In this document: positions 1-9,000 of the stretch, one piece after another
How positions within the stretch are numbered: position 1 is the stretch's first letter
Layout of the letters: every line of letters begins with the position of its first letter
Assembly (NCBI RefSeq): GCF_022213955.1
Contig: NZ_JAKNTW010000004.1
Coordinates: 248,001-312,000, forward strand
Direction of reading: 5' to 3'
Length of the DNA stretch: 64,000 nucleotides
From: Dolomitihabitans soli
Lineage (GTDB): Bacteria; Actinomycetota; Actinomycetes; Streptosporangiales; Streptosporangiaceae
Notes under the pieces: model-generated
Databases searched by the model: none
What the model saw: the letters and a program-made list of their open reading frames with translations, nothing else
Told to the model about the DNA's origin: nothing
Made by a program: the position numbers and the translations under genes

Positions 1-162
1 TCCCGGTCCCTGCGCCGTGGTGATCCGCATGCCGTTCAACGTAGCCGGGTCACCGGCCGGAACGGCGGCGGCCCGCCCAGTGAGACGTCATCCCTGAGCA
101 CGACATGACATCCGTCCGTTCGGACGATGAGATTCCGCCGCCGGGTTGTCTAGGTTGGCATC

Positions 163-513
163 GTGCCGGAAAACTACCTGCCACGTGATGAGTTGCGCGC
201 GACCGTCGAGGCCGCCAGGGAACTCGGTCCCGAGTATGAGTCCGCGCTCGTCGAGTCGTTCGTCGACAAGGTCGACGCCGCCATCGCGGCGCGGGTCCAC
301 TCCGAGGTGAACGCGCGGCTGGGCCCGTCCCCCCCGCCTCCCCCGCCTGCCAAGAGCGGCAACGAAGCCCTGTGGACGGCACTGATCTCGATGGGCCTCG
401 GCATCCCGCTCACCGGGATCGCCGCGGGGACCTCCGGGACCATCGGCCTGCTGGTGTCCTGGACCGGCATCGTACTGATCAACTTCGCCGCGGCGATCAA
501 CCGCCGCCGCTGA
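163..513 (+). CDS. Small two-helix membrane protein of unknown function
   Basis: The product is 116 residues. It has a charged, probably helical N-terminal half (about residues 1-48), a run of prolines near residue 55, then two hydrophobic segments (about 70-88 and 92-112) ending in Arg-rich residues, so it should be anchored in the membrane with a cytosolic head. The GTG start follows a TAGGTT-like -10 box by about six bases and has no purine-rich ribosome site, which suggests a leaderless transcript. It is convergent with the TPR gene to its right. I do not recognise the family; the open frame and third-position G+C support it as real. Confidence 0.7.
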   Translation: MPENYLPRDELRATVEAARELGPEYESALVESFVDKVDAAIAARVHSEVNARLGPSPPPPPPAKSGNEALWTALISMGLGIPLTGIAAGTSGTIGLLVSWTGIVLINFAAAINRRR

Positions 514-552
514 CCTCCCCGTCGTACACGGACGCCATCGGCCCGGTGCGCC

Positions 553-1341
553 CTAGAGCTCCCGGGCGTGCCGCAGGCGGACCTCGGCCGCGAGGTCGAG
601 GTCGTCGTGCTCCAGCCCGTAGGCCCACACTCGCTCGGCGTCCTCCTCGCGTCCCCGCAACGGGAGGGTGCGGGCGAGCAGTTCGATCGCCAGCGCGCCC
701 GTCTCCGGTTCGGGGCTCTCCTCCACCGCCTCGGCGAACTCCGCGCAGGCCAGCTCCAGGTGGGCGAGGCCGAGCAGGACACGGAGCCGGGCCGCGTCCT
801 CGATGCCGGGGGTGCGCAGCGCGTGCAGCAGCACCTCGGCCGCCTCGCCGGGCTCGCCGTCCTCAAGCAGCCGTTCCGCGAGCCACTGGGCGGCCCGTGA
901 GCCGAAGTCGGGGTCGCCGGTCGCGATGGTCTCGCGCAACGCCCGCTCGGCCTCCGCCGGGTCGCCGGCCAGCCGGGCCAGGGCCAGGTGCGCCACCGGC
1001 AGGTAGTCGGCCCGGGCCAGGCCGATGACCGCCTGCCAGGCGGCCCTCGCCTGCTCGGTGAGCCCGTCACGCTCGAAGCCGCCGGCCAGGTGGCAGGCGG
1101 CCTGCGCGGCGAACTCGGGGTGCCCGGTGGCCAGTGCCGTACGGGCCGCCGCGCGGGCTCCCTCGGCGTCGCCGAGTTCCTGCAGCACCACCGCGAGGCC
1201 GACGGCGGCCTGGGCGTGGTCGGGGTGGCCGGGGTCGGCGGCCAGCTCCGCGAGGATGCGGGCCGAGCCGTCGAGGTCACCGCTCTCCGCCAGGCGGCGC
1301 GCGGTGTCGAGCGCGGGCGTCTCCAGCTCGGGGGGTGTCAT
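553..1341 (-). CDS. Tetratricopeptide-repeat protein
   Basis: The 262-residue product is a series of Ala/Leu/Glu-rich helix pairs of about 34 residues (for example A-x-x-x-L-A-x-x-L-x-x-L-G-D-x-x-G-A-R), the pattern of TPR or Sel1-like repeats. It has no signal peptide or membrane segment, so it is probably a cytosolic scaffold. The ATG at 1341 is preferred because the upstream extension to 1410 is arginine-rich and unlike the rest. It lies immediately downstream of eccB on the same strand with a 78-bp gap and could be co-transcribed with it. Partners cannot be read from the sequence. Confidence 0.75.
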   Translation of the reverse strand: MTPPELETPALDTARRLAESGDLDGSARILAELAADPGHPDHAQAAVGLAVVLQELGDAEGARAAARTALATGHPEFAAQAACHLAGGFERDGLTEQARAAWQAVIGLARADYLPVAHLALARLAGDPAEAERALRETIATGDPDFGSRAAQWLAERLLEDGEPGEAAEVLLHALRTPGIEDAARLRVLLGLAHLELACAEFAEAVEESPEPETGALAIELLARTLPLRGREEDAERVWAYGLEHDDLDLAAEVRLRHAREL

Positions 1342-1419
1342 CAAGCTCCAATCGATGATCACCCCGAGCCTAACGACTCCGGCCCCGCCCGTCGCCCGAC
1401 ATGCCCACAACAGTCATGA

Positions 1420-2844
1420 TCAGCTCGGCGGGACGACGGGGAGCCGGGCCTTCGCCGGGTCCAGCGCCGGGCCCTGCGGGATGAGCTGCAGCACGTTGGC
1501 GGGCACCGGAGTCGCCTGCTTGACGCTGTAGCCGAGCTTGGGGAGCAGGTCCTTGTCGGGGATGGCGAAGCGGCGGCCCTGGTCGGTCACCAGGTAGTAC
1601 GTCTGGACGGCGGCGAGCTGGCCGTCGCCGGGGAGCAGCCCGGCGAGGATCGCCCGGCCGGGAGGCAGCCGGAGCAGGTCGGAGGCGTCCTTGCGCGGTT
1701 CCGGCACCTTGGCGCCGACGACGAGCCTGGCCCGCGCCGACCCCTTCGCGGCGCTGGAGTAGACCGCGCAGAGCGGGCTCGCCGCGTCGTAGGCCATCAT
1801 CTTCGGCATCGACTTCGGCAGGTCCCCGCCCGGCAGGCGGGCACGCGACTGCGGCGCGGCGTTGGCGGTGGCGGCGTCGAGGTCGATCTCGACCACCGCG
1901 CCCCCGCCGTACGCGGCCTTGCTCTCCGGCGCGTTCGCCAGCAGCACGGCCTGGGTGTGGCTGATCGGGGCCAGCCCGTCGGCGAGCAGCACGTACCAGC
2001 GGGGGCCGCTCCCCGCCACCGGGGCGACCCGGAACAGTTGCCCGACGGCGGCGGCGTCGCCTCCGGGGCCGGTGGCGGGACGACCCCGTCCCGGGATGGC
2101 CGGCGCGGCGAAGTCGGAGCCTTCCGGCAGGGCGTTGAGCCAGTCCACGGGCACGGCGCCGGGCTCGTCGGGGGTGAGGCTGCGGACACCGGGCGAGGTG
2201 ACCCGCATCCGGGTGTCGCGCCAGATCACCCAGGCCTGGCCGCCGACGTCCACGATGAGCGCGCTGTCGTCGCCGACCGGGCGCCCGCCCACGTCGGTCC
2301 CGGCCATCAGCGTCACGTACGGCTTGCGCCCGCCCGCCTCGTCCTCCCCCTGGCGGACGCAGACCGGCCACGGCCCGCGTACGAGCAGGCCGGAGGCGGG
2401 CAGCGAGTCGGGGGCGCCCGCGATGCCCACCGCGTGCCCGCGCTCGTACTTCTGCAGGGCCTCGCGGGCGACCACCTGCTCGGTGATGACGGCGGAGTCC
2501 AGGATCAGCCGCGCGGAGGCGTAGTTGGCCACCGGGATCAGCCGTCGCTCCTGCTGGCTGAACACGTAGCGGGCGCCGGTCTCGCGCTCGACGATCAGCG
2601 TGGCGGGGTTCTCCAGCGACTTGCCGCCCGCGGGGCGCAGCAGGCCCCAGACCGCGAAGCCGACGCCGATCAGGACCGCGACGGCGATGCCCGCGAGGAA
2701 CCCGATGTTCTGCCGGCGCAGCGGCCACTCCGAACGGTCGGGCTCGCTCTGCATCAGGGCCAGGCCGACGCGCTGGATCGTGAGACGGTACGCCTGGTAG
2801 AGATCACGGCGGCTCTGCACGCCCACCCCCGTCGCCGCGGACAC
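1420..2844 (-). CDS. eccB: Type VII secretion core protein EccB
   Basis: EccB is a single-pass component of the ESX membrane complex whose large C-terminal part lies outside the cytoplasmic membrane. The 474-residue product has the family layout: a cytosolic N-terminus with the SRRD-x-x-QAYR motif (residues 11-20), one transmembrane helix at about 48-68 (preceded by RRQN), then a long extracytoplasmic domain with the repeated propeller-like organisation of EccB. It starts at GTG 2844. Length fits the family (about 450-520). It reads away from the WXG-SLT substrate genes across a roughly 310-bp divergent region. Mycobacterial EccB also has ATPase activity, but I cannot point to that site here. 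Confidence 0.93.
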   Translation of the reverse strand: MSAATGVGVQSRRDLYQAYRLTIQRVGLALMQSEPDRSEWPLRRQNIGFLAGIAVAVLIGVGFAVWGLLRPAGGKSLENPATLIVERETGARYVFSQQERRLIPVANYASARLILDSAVITEQVVAREALQKYERGHAVGIAGAPDSLPASGLLVRGPWPVCVRQGEDEAGGRKPYVTLMAGTDVGGRPVGDDSALIVDVGGQAWVIWRDTRMRVTSPGVRSLTPDEPGAVPVDWLNALPEGSDFAAPAIPGRGRPATGPGGDAAAVGQLFRVAPVAGSGPRWYVLLADGLAPISHTQAVLLANAPESKAAYGGGAVVEIDLDAATANAAPQSRARLPGGDLPKSMPKMMAYDAASPLCAVYSSAAKGSARARLVVGAKVPEPRKDASDLLRLPPGRAILAGLLPGDGQLAAVQTYYLVTDQGRRFAIPDKDLLPKLGYSVKQATPVPANVLQLIPQGPALDPAKARLPVVPPS

Positions 2845-2888
2845 TTGCCGTCAGCAAGCTATCGGGTCGGAAGGCGGGAAGGGCGAAC

Positions 2889-2947
2889 GCGTTCACGTTT
2901 CTAGAAGCGTGAACGCTCTCCGGCTTTCATATGACGAAAAGCCGGAG
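2889..2947. promoter_or_regulatory. Two adjacent inverted repeats in the eccB/substrate divergent region
   Basis: Arms GCGTTCACG (2889-2897) and CGTGAACGC (2908-2916) form a perfect 9-bp inverted repeat around a TTCTAGAA core, giving a 28-bp near-palindrome. Directly after it, CTCCGGCTTT (2918-2927) and AAAGCCGGAG (2938-2947) form a perfect 10-bp stem with a 10-nt loop. Neither is followed by a T-run, so they look more like operators or RNA structures than terminators. They sit between eccB (leftward) and the substrate genes (rightward), and also overlap the start of the small ORF at 2909. The function is inferred. Confidence 0.45.
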
Positions 2948-3070
2948 GACCTGCCCGTGCCGTTCAGGCGGCCGGAGCGCGGCCCGCTGCCCCGGGGATA
3001 TGAGGGCTTCGAGTGGGTCACGCCGCTTCGCGAGCCGCCGGAGACCGCCGCCGAGTTGGACGACGGCTGA
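2909..3070 (+). CDS. Possible 53-residue acidic protein
   Basis: A GTG at 2909 opens a 54-codon frame to TGA at 3068-3070. The product contains Y-D-E-K-P-E-D-L-P-V-P-F and G-Y-E-G-F-E-W-V-T-P-L, has many Glu/Asp/Pro residues and no membrane segment. From codon 10 onward third positions are almost all G or C, as in the genuine genes around it, which argues for selection on this frame. There is no strong ribosome site, and the start overlaps the inverted repeats, so the start is uncertain. It precedes the type VII substrate genes on the same strand. I do not recognise the family. Confidence 0.4.
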   Translation: MNALRLSYDEKPEDLPVPFRRPERGPLPRGYEGFEWVTPLREPPETAAELDDG

Positions 3071-3085
3071 CGGTTCCGTTTTTGC

Positions 3086-3097
3086 CGAAATATCGGG
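3086..3097 (+). promoter_or_regulatory. CGAAATATC element upstream of the T7SS substrate operon
   Basis: CGAAATATCGGG lies 69 bp before the start codon at 3155. The same sequence with one change (CGAAATATCAGG) lies 73 bp before eccC at 6064. Shared AT-rich words at matched distances in a roughly 70% G+C background suggest a common promoter or regulator site. No experimental site is known to me. Confidence 0.35.
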
Positions 3098-3154
3098 TTC
3101 CTTCGGTGGCTACATGGTCGGATCGTCTCGACGAACTCTTTTGCTGGGGGACAT

Positions 3155-3463
3155 GTGGCGGGTTTCGAGGTGAACTACCGGGCGCTCGAGGAGTGCGGCA
3201 GCGTGGCCGCCGCCCAGACCGGCGTCTTCGGCGGGATCGGCGACGGGTTCACGCCAGGCGCGTGCGATGCCTCGATCTTCGGGCGGCTGGACGCCTCCGA
3301 GGCCGTCGCCAAGGCGACCGGCGGGGTCGAGACGGCCGCCGCCGGGCAGTTCGCCCCGGCGGAGAGCCTGCTCGGCGGCATCGCACGAGCCGTCGAGGCC
3401 GTGTCGGCGAGCCTGCGCGGCGCGGAGGACGCGGCGACGCCCACGCGTGCGACGAGCGCCTGA
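3155..3463 (+). CDS. Small WXG100-like T7SS-associated protein
   Basis: The 102-residue product is rich in Ala/Gly/Ser and Glu, with an even helical spacing and no signal peptide or transmembrane helix. Size and composition resemble small ESX-associated substrates of the EspC/WXG-like type, although a clear W-x-G is absent. The GTG start at 3155 follows a GGGGGA ribosome site. Its TGA overlaps the ATG of the next gene (TGATG), so the two are almost certainly translated together and may form a pair, as EsxA/EsxB partners do. The assignment rests mainly on size and context. Confidence 0.65.
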   Translation: MAGFEVNYRALEECGSVAAAQTGVFGGIGDGFTPGACDASIFGRLDASEAVAKATGGVETAAAGQFAPAESLLGGIARAVEAVSASLRGAEDAATPTRATSA

Positions 3464-4533
3464 TGGGCACCACCGAGGACGTGGCGCCGCTGAATCAGCT
3501 GCTCGGCGACGTCACCGGCGATCCCGGCGCCATCCGTGCGACCGCCACCCGCTGGCGGGAGGCGGCGACCGGCTGCTCGCGCGGGACGAACGAGGTCATG
3601 GCGGCGGTGAAGCAGGTCAACGGCACCTGGTCGGGCGATTCGGCCGACGCCTTCGTCGGCTACATGCGGGCCTTCGGGACGTCCGGTGACGCCGTCCAGA
3701 CCGCGCTGACCGGCGCGGCCGACCGGCTCGACTCCGCCGCCAAGGCCCTGGAGGAGGCCGTCGCCGGAGTCACCGGCCGCCGCGACAGCGCCGTGACCCG
3801 GATCGACGCCTACCGCGGGCAGCCCGGGGAGTTCACCGAGGACCAGCTCAGGCCCGGCATCGAGGCGATCGTGAACGAGGAGCTCGGGCTGGCCCGGCAG
3901 TACGAGACGACGGCGAACGGGCGGTTGCAGGCCGCGATGTCCGGCCTCGACCAGGCGGCCGGCGACCTGAACGCGAAGTTCACCGCGATGCGTCTCCCCG
4001 GCGAGCAGGAGTTCGTCCCGGCGAGGGGCGGCTCGTGGGTGCCCATGCCGGACGTGACGACCGCCTCGGGCGACGGGAGCGGAAGCGGGACCAGTGATGG
4101 CGCCACCGGTTTCGGCGGGTACGGCGCGAGCGGGCCGCCACCGGGCGGAAACATCCCCGCGCCGAAGGCCGAGGTGGTCGAGTGGATCAAGCAGGCGCTC
4201 GCGATCCTGCGCGACAACGGCTACCAGGTGAGCCCGGACAACCCCGCGGACATCGAGAAGATCTGGACGATCATCCACCACGAGTCCGGCGGCAACCCCA
4301 ACGCGATCAACCTGTGGGACTCCAACGCCGCCAAGGGCACCCCGTCCAAGGGGTTGATGCAGACCATCGACCCCACGTTCAACGGCAACGCGCTCCCCGG
4401 CCACGGGAACATCTGGAACCCGGTGGACAACATCATCGCCGGGGTCCGCTACACCTTCAGCCGCTACGGCTCCCTCAACGGCCACCCGGGCATCGACTCG
4501 CTGAACAACGGCGGCGGATACCAGCCCTACTGA
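3463..4533 (+). CDS. WXG100 protein fused to a transglycosylase SLT domain
   Basis: The 356-residue product has an N-terminal WXG100 module (W56-S57-G58 in a helix-turn-helix context, about residues 15-110), a further helical stretch to about 190, a Gly/Ser/Pro linker (about 195-235) and a C-terminal lytic-transglycosylase domain. In that domain I-I-H-H-E-S-G-G-N-P places the likely catalytic Glu at 274, followed by S-K-G-L-M-Q-T-I and a terminal G-G-G-Y-Q-P-Y. There is no Sec signal peptide, so export would have to go through the type VII machinery encoded next door. The likely role is local peptidoglycan cleavage outside the cell. It overlaps the preceding small gene by one base. Confidence 0.85.
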   Translation: MGTTEDVAPLNQLLGDVTGDPGAIRATATRWREAATGCSRGTNEVMAAVKQVNGTWSGDSADAFVGYMRAFGTSGDAVQTALTGAADRLDSAAKALEEAVAGVTGRRDSAVTRIDAYRGQPGEFTEDQLRPGIEAIVNEELGLARQYETTANGRLQAAMSGLDQAAGDLNAKFTAMRLPGEQEFVPARGGSWVPMPDVTTASGDGSGSGTSDGATGFGGYGASGPPPGGNIPAPKAEVVEWIKQALAILRDNGYQVSPDNPADIEKIWTIIHHESGGNPNAINLWDSNAAKGTPSKGLMQTIDPTFNGNALPGHGNIWNPVDNIIAGVRYTFSRYGSLNGHPGIDSLNNGGGYQPY

Positions 4534-4535
4534 GA

Positions 4536-5927
4536 TCAGCTCACGAAGGCACGAATCGCCTGGTAGACGTCGAGTACGGCGAGCGCCAGCGGCATCAGGG
4601 CCAGCATGAGCACGATGTCGGCGACGTCGGTGAGCCGTCCCCACAGCGGCGAGGGCTTGCGGGTCACGAGCCGTAGCGAGATCCAGACCACCAGCACGGC
4701 CACCACGAGCAGCCCCGGCACGACCACGCCGAGGACCGCGGTGGAGCCCGCGCCCACCGCCACGGCCACGGCGAGCAGGCAGATCCCGGCGAGCCCGGAG
4801 ACGAGCAGCCACATCCGCTGGGCCCGTCCCTCGAACGCCCTGGCCCGCATCAGCAGCGCGCACGACAGGGTGAGGCTGGTGGTGATCGTCACCCAGGTGC
4901 CCGTCGTCACCAGGAGGGCCTGGGCGCCGAGCGCGACCAGGGCGACCCCGCCCAGCAGGCCGCCGATGAACCGGTCGGCCACCACCGTGCGGTCCAGGAC
5001 CATGCGGCCGTCGAGGTCGCCGCCCTCGCCGCGCAGTTCCTCGGCGTTGGTCGGCAGGGCGGGCAGCGGCAGGCCGGCCAGCCGGAACGCCAACGAGGGC
5101 GTCACGGTCGTCAGGCCCACGGCGAGGGCGGCCAGCACCGCGGCGATCCCCGCCGCCGGCACCTCGAAGAACAGGGTGACCGCCGAGCCCAGCAGCCCGA
5201 AGAAGGCGGCGACGGCCGCGCCGAGGAAGCTGGGCAGGCCCTTGGCCACGGCGAATCCGGCCGTGGTGGCGAGCATCATGGTGAGCCCGAAGGCGGCCAG
5301 CAGGTTCGCGGCCGTCATCCCGGCCAGCGGGATCGGCGGCGCGGGCAGCAGCAGCCCGGCGATGAAGCCGAACGGCAGGGACGCGAATCCGAGTACGGCG
5401 CCCGCTCCCGCGTCCCCGGCGGCCCTGGACAGCGCCGTGCCGCCCATGAGCAGCAGCACCGCCGCCACGGCGGCCTCGATCGCGGGCAGGGTCCACGGCG
5501 GGCCGGCCGCCAGCAGGGCGAGCGCCGCGACGCCGAGCAGCGCCGTACCCGCCGCCAGGGCGAAGGTCCTGGTGCGGCGGGGGGCCCAGCGGTCGGTGCG
5601 CTCCTTGATACCGGTGGCGACGGCGTCGGCCACGTCGTCGAAGGCCACCTGGGGCAGTTCGTGACCGCGCGGGCGCAGGTGGAGCACGTCCCCGTCGCGC
5701 ACCTCCAGGTCCGACAGGGTGGCGGCCAGCTCGAACGGCGGCTCGCCGAGGCGCTGGAGGACCCATCCGCCGTGGGCGAGCCCGGCGTCGGCCAGGCCGC
5801 CGCCCGCCACCCGCAGCAGTGTGGGCAGCATGTCGGCGATGGGCAGGTCGGCGGGCAGCCCGACGTCCAGGTTGCGGCGCGGAGTGACGACCGTTACCCG
5901 GCACAGGTCGGTTCCAGTCAGGTTCAC
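4536..5927 (-). CDS. eccD: Type VII secretion membrane protein EccD
   Basis: EccD forms the membrane vestibule of the ESX translocon. The N-terminal roughly 85 residues are a ubiquitin-like (YukD) domain (R-V-T-V-V-T-P-R-R-N-L-D-V, later D-G-D-V-L-H-L-R-P), followed by a linker and about eleven hydrophobic helices to the end. The GTG at 5927 is chosen because it starts just before the ubiquitin fold; an in-frame ATG at 5957 would add ten residues. It is convergent with the WXG-SLT gene (2-bp gap) and divergent from eccC, so eccC and eccD share a regulatory region. Confidence 0.92.
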   Translation of the reverse strand: MNLTGTDLCRVTVVTPRRNLDVGLPADLPIADMLPTLLRVAGGGLADAGLAHGGWVLQRLGEPPFELAATLSDLEVRDGDVLHLRPRGHELPQVAFDDVADAVATGIKERTDRWAPRRTRTFALAAGTALLGVAALALLAAGPPWTLPAIEAAVAAVLLLMGGTALSRAAGDAGAGAVLGFASLPFGFIAGLLLPAPPIPLAGMTAANLLAAFGLTMMLATTAGFAVAKGLPSFLGAAVAAFFGLLGSAVTLFFEVPAAGIAAVLAALAVGLTTVTPSLAFRLAGLPLPALPTNAEELRGEGGDLDGRMVLDRTVVADRFIGGLLGGVALVALGAQALLVTTGTWVTITTSLTLSCALLMRARAFEGRAQRMWLLVSGLAGICLLAVAVAVGAGSTAVLGVVVPGLLVVAVLVVWISLRLVTRKPSPLWGRLTDVADIVLMLALMPLALAVLDVYQAIRAFVS

Positions 5928-5990
5928 CCGCCAGAGTTTATTGACAACTCCCCGCATATCGGCAAAAGGCCTCTATGCATCTAGATACTT

Positions 5991-6002
5991 CGAAATATCA
6001 GG
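5991..6002 (+). promoter_or_regulatory. CGAAATATC element upstream of eccC
   Basis: CGAAATATCAGG lies 73 bp before the eccC ATG and matches 11 of 12 bases with the element before the substrate operon at 3086. It sits in an AT-rich 60-bp stretch between the eccD and eccC starts, which must contain both promoters. Confidence 0.35.
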
Positions 6003-6063
6003 CAATTGGGGGTCCGATGCGATTGGCTTGCCGGTAAACGGGGCGGACTGTCGGTGGGGCGGG

Positions 6064-9000
6064 ATGAGCAACAGCACGATCATCGTCCGGCGGCCGGAAC
6101 GCCGCCCGGCGCCGGAGCCGCCGACCGGCGAGGTGATCCTCGAATCGCCGCCGGAGATCCCCGAGACGATCCCGGGCGGCGGCCTCACCCAGATGCTGAC
6201 CTACCTGCCGATGCTCGCGGGCGCGGGCGCGATGGGCCTGATGTTCACCGCGGGCGGGCGCACCAACCCGCTGATGCTGGTCGCCAGCGGGCTGTTCGCC
6301 GTCTCCATGGTCGGCATGTCGCTCGGCCAGGTGGCCAGGCAGTCGGGCGAGCGCAAGGGGCGGATCAACGGGCAGCGCCGCGACTACTTCCGTTACCTCA
6401 CCCAGGTACGGCGGCGCGTGCGCAAGGCCGCCGTGCGCCAGCGCGAGGCGATGACCTGGAACCATCCCGACCCGGCCACCCTGTGGTCGGTGGTGATGAG
6501 CTCGCGGCTGTGGGAGCGCAGGCCCCGGGACGAGGACTTCTGCGTGGTCCGGATCGGCACCTCGGCGCAGCGCCTGGCCATCACGCTGGTCCCGCCGGAG
6601 AGCAAACCGGTCGAGGACCTCGATCCGATGTCGGCCGGGGCGCTGCGGCGCTTCGTGCGGACCCACGGCACGGTCCCCGACCTGCCGGTGGCGCTGGCCC
6701 TGCACTCCTTCGCCAGGATCGTCCCGACGGGCGAGCCGGAGCCGGTCCGCGACCTGGTCCGATCCGTGATCGCGCAGCTGGTGTCCCTGCACTCCCCCGA
6801 CGAACTGCGGATCTCCGTGTGCGCGTCGCCGGAGCGGATCGCCGACTGGGACTGGGTCAAGTGGCTCCCGCACGCGCTGCACCCCGCCGAGCAGGACGGG
6901 GCGGGAGCCGTACGCCTGATCACGCGGAGCCTGGGCGAGCTGGACGAGTTGCTGGGCGGCGAGCTGAAGGACCGGCCGCGGTTCAGCCGGGGGATGTCGG
7001 CCGAGGCGTTGCCGTACCACGTGGTGATCCTCGACGGCGGGAGCGTGACGGCGGGGGCGCAGCTCAGCACCGACCCCATCGAGGGCGTGACGGTCATCGA
7101 CCTGTCGGGGGAGGTCACCGACGCCGTCCCCGCCCAGGTCACGTTGCGGCTGGAGGTCACGGCGGAGCTGGTCGCGCGGATCCGCGAGGACGAGATGGGC
7201 AAGCCGGTCGGCACCCCGCTGGGACGGCCCGACAGGTTCGACGTCACCTGCGCCCGCGCGCTGGCCAGGCAGCTCGCGCCGCTGCGGACCGGCGTGTCCG
7301 GCGGCGAGACCGAGGCCACCGAGGACGCGCTGGCGGCGGACATGACGCTGACCGACCTGCTGCGGCTCGGCGACGCCCGCGGGCTCGAACCGTCGGTGAC
7401 CTGGCAGCAGCGCCCGGCGCGCAACCGGCTGCGGGTGCCCATCGGGGTGGGCGGCGACGGCCGTCCGGTCGAGCTGGACATCAAGGAGGCGGCCCAGGGC
7501 GGCATGGGGCCGCACGGGCTGGTCATCGGCGCGACCGGATCCGGCAAGAGCGAGCTGCTGCGCACACTGGTGCTGGCCCTGGCCGTCACCCACTCCTCCG
7601 AGGTGCTGAACTTCGTCCTGGTCGACTTCAAGGGCGGCGCGACCTTCCTCGGCCTGGACACGCTCCCGCACGTCTCCGCGGTGATCACCAACCTGGAGGA
7701 CGAGCTGCCGCTCGTCGACCGGATGTACGACGCGCTGCACGGGGAGATGGTGCGCCGCCAGGAACTGCTGCGCTCGGCGGGCAACTACGCGTCGGTCAGG
7801 GACTACGAGCACGCGCGCGAGCAGGGGACGCCGCTGGTGCCGATCTCGACGCTGTTCCTGGTACTCGACGAGTTCAGCGAGCTGCTGTCGGCCAAGCCCG
7901 AGTTCGCCGAGCTGTTCGTGATGATCGGACGGCTGGGCCGCTCGCTCGGCGTGCACCTGCTGCTGGCCTCGCAGCGCCTTGAGCAGGGGCGGCTGCGCGG
8001 CCTGGACACCCATCTGTCCTACCGGATCGGGCTCCGCACGTTCTCGGCGATGGAGAGCCGGGCCGTGCTCGGGGTCGCCGACGCGTACTCGCTGCCCTCG
8101 GAACCGGGCAACGGCTACCTGATGTTCGAGACGACCGGGATGACCAGGTTCAAGGCCGCCTACGTCTCCGGGCGGTACCAGCCGGTCAGGCAGGAACAGG
8201 CCGCGCCGCGGCACCGGGGACACCAGGGCAAGATCGTCTGGTACGGCGCGGAGCGGGTGCCGCTGCCCGCGCTCGCCGACCCCGGCCCGGCCGCGCCCGG
8301 CGCGGCGGAACCCGCGCCGCAGGAGACGCTGCTGGACATCGTCGTGCGCAGGCTCACCGGCAAGGGCCCGGCCGCGCACCGGATCTGGCTGCCGCCGCTG
8401 GCCGAGCCCGCCACCCTGGACCAGCTCCTCCCCGAACTGGAGCGAACCGCCACCCACGGGCTCACCGCGGCGGGCACCTCCCAGGACCGGCCCGGACGGC
8501 TGCACGCGGTGGCGGGCATCGTGGACCGGCCCTTCGACCAGCGGCGCGACCCGTACTGGCTGGACCTGTCCGGCGCGGCCGGCAACGCGGCGCTGGTCGG
8601 CGCGCCGCAGACCGGCAAGAGCACGCTGCTGCGCACCCTGATCGTCTCCCTCGCGCTCACCCACACGCCGCGCGAGGTCCAGTTCTACTGCCTGGACTTC
8701 GGCGGCGGCACCCTGTCCTCGCTGGCCGGGCTGCCGCACGTCGGCGGGGTCGCCTCCCGGCTGGACGGCGACCGGGTCCGGCGCACGGTGGCGGAGGTGA
8801 CCGGGCTGCTGGAACGGCGCGAGCGGATGTTCGTCGAGCGGGGCATCGACTCGGTCGCGACCTACCGGCGGATGCGGGCGCGGGGCGAACTCCCCGACGA
8901 CGAGTGGGGCGACGTGTTCCTCGTCATCGACGGCTGGTCCACGCTCAGGCAGGAGTTCGACGCGCTCGAACCGGCCGTCACCGACCTGGCCGCCCGCGGC

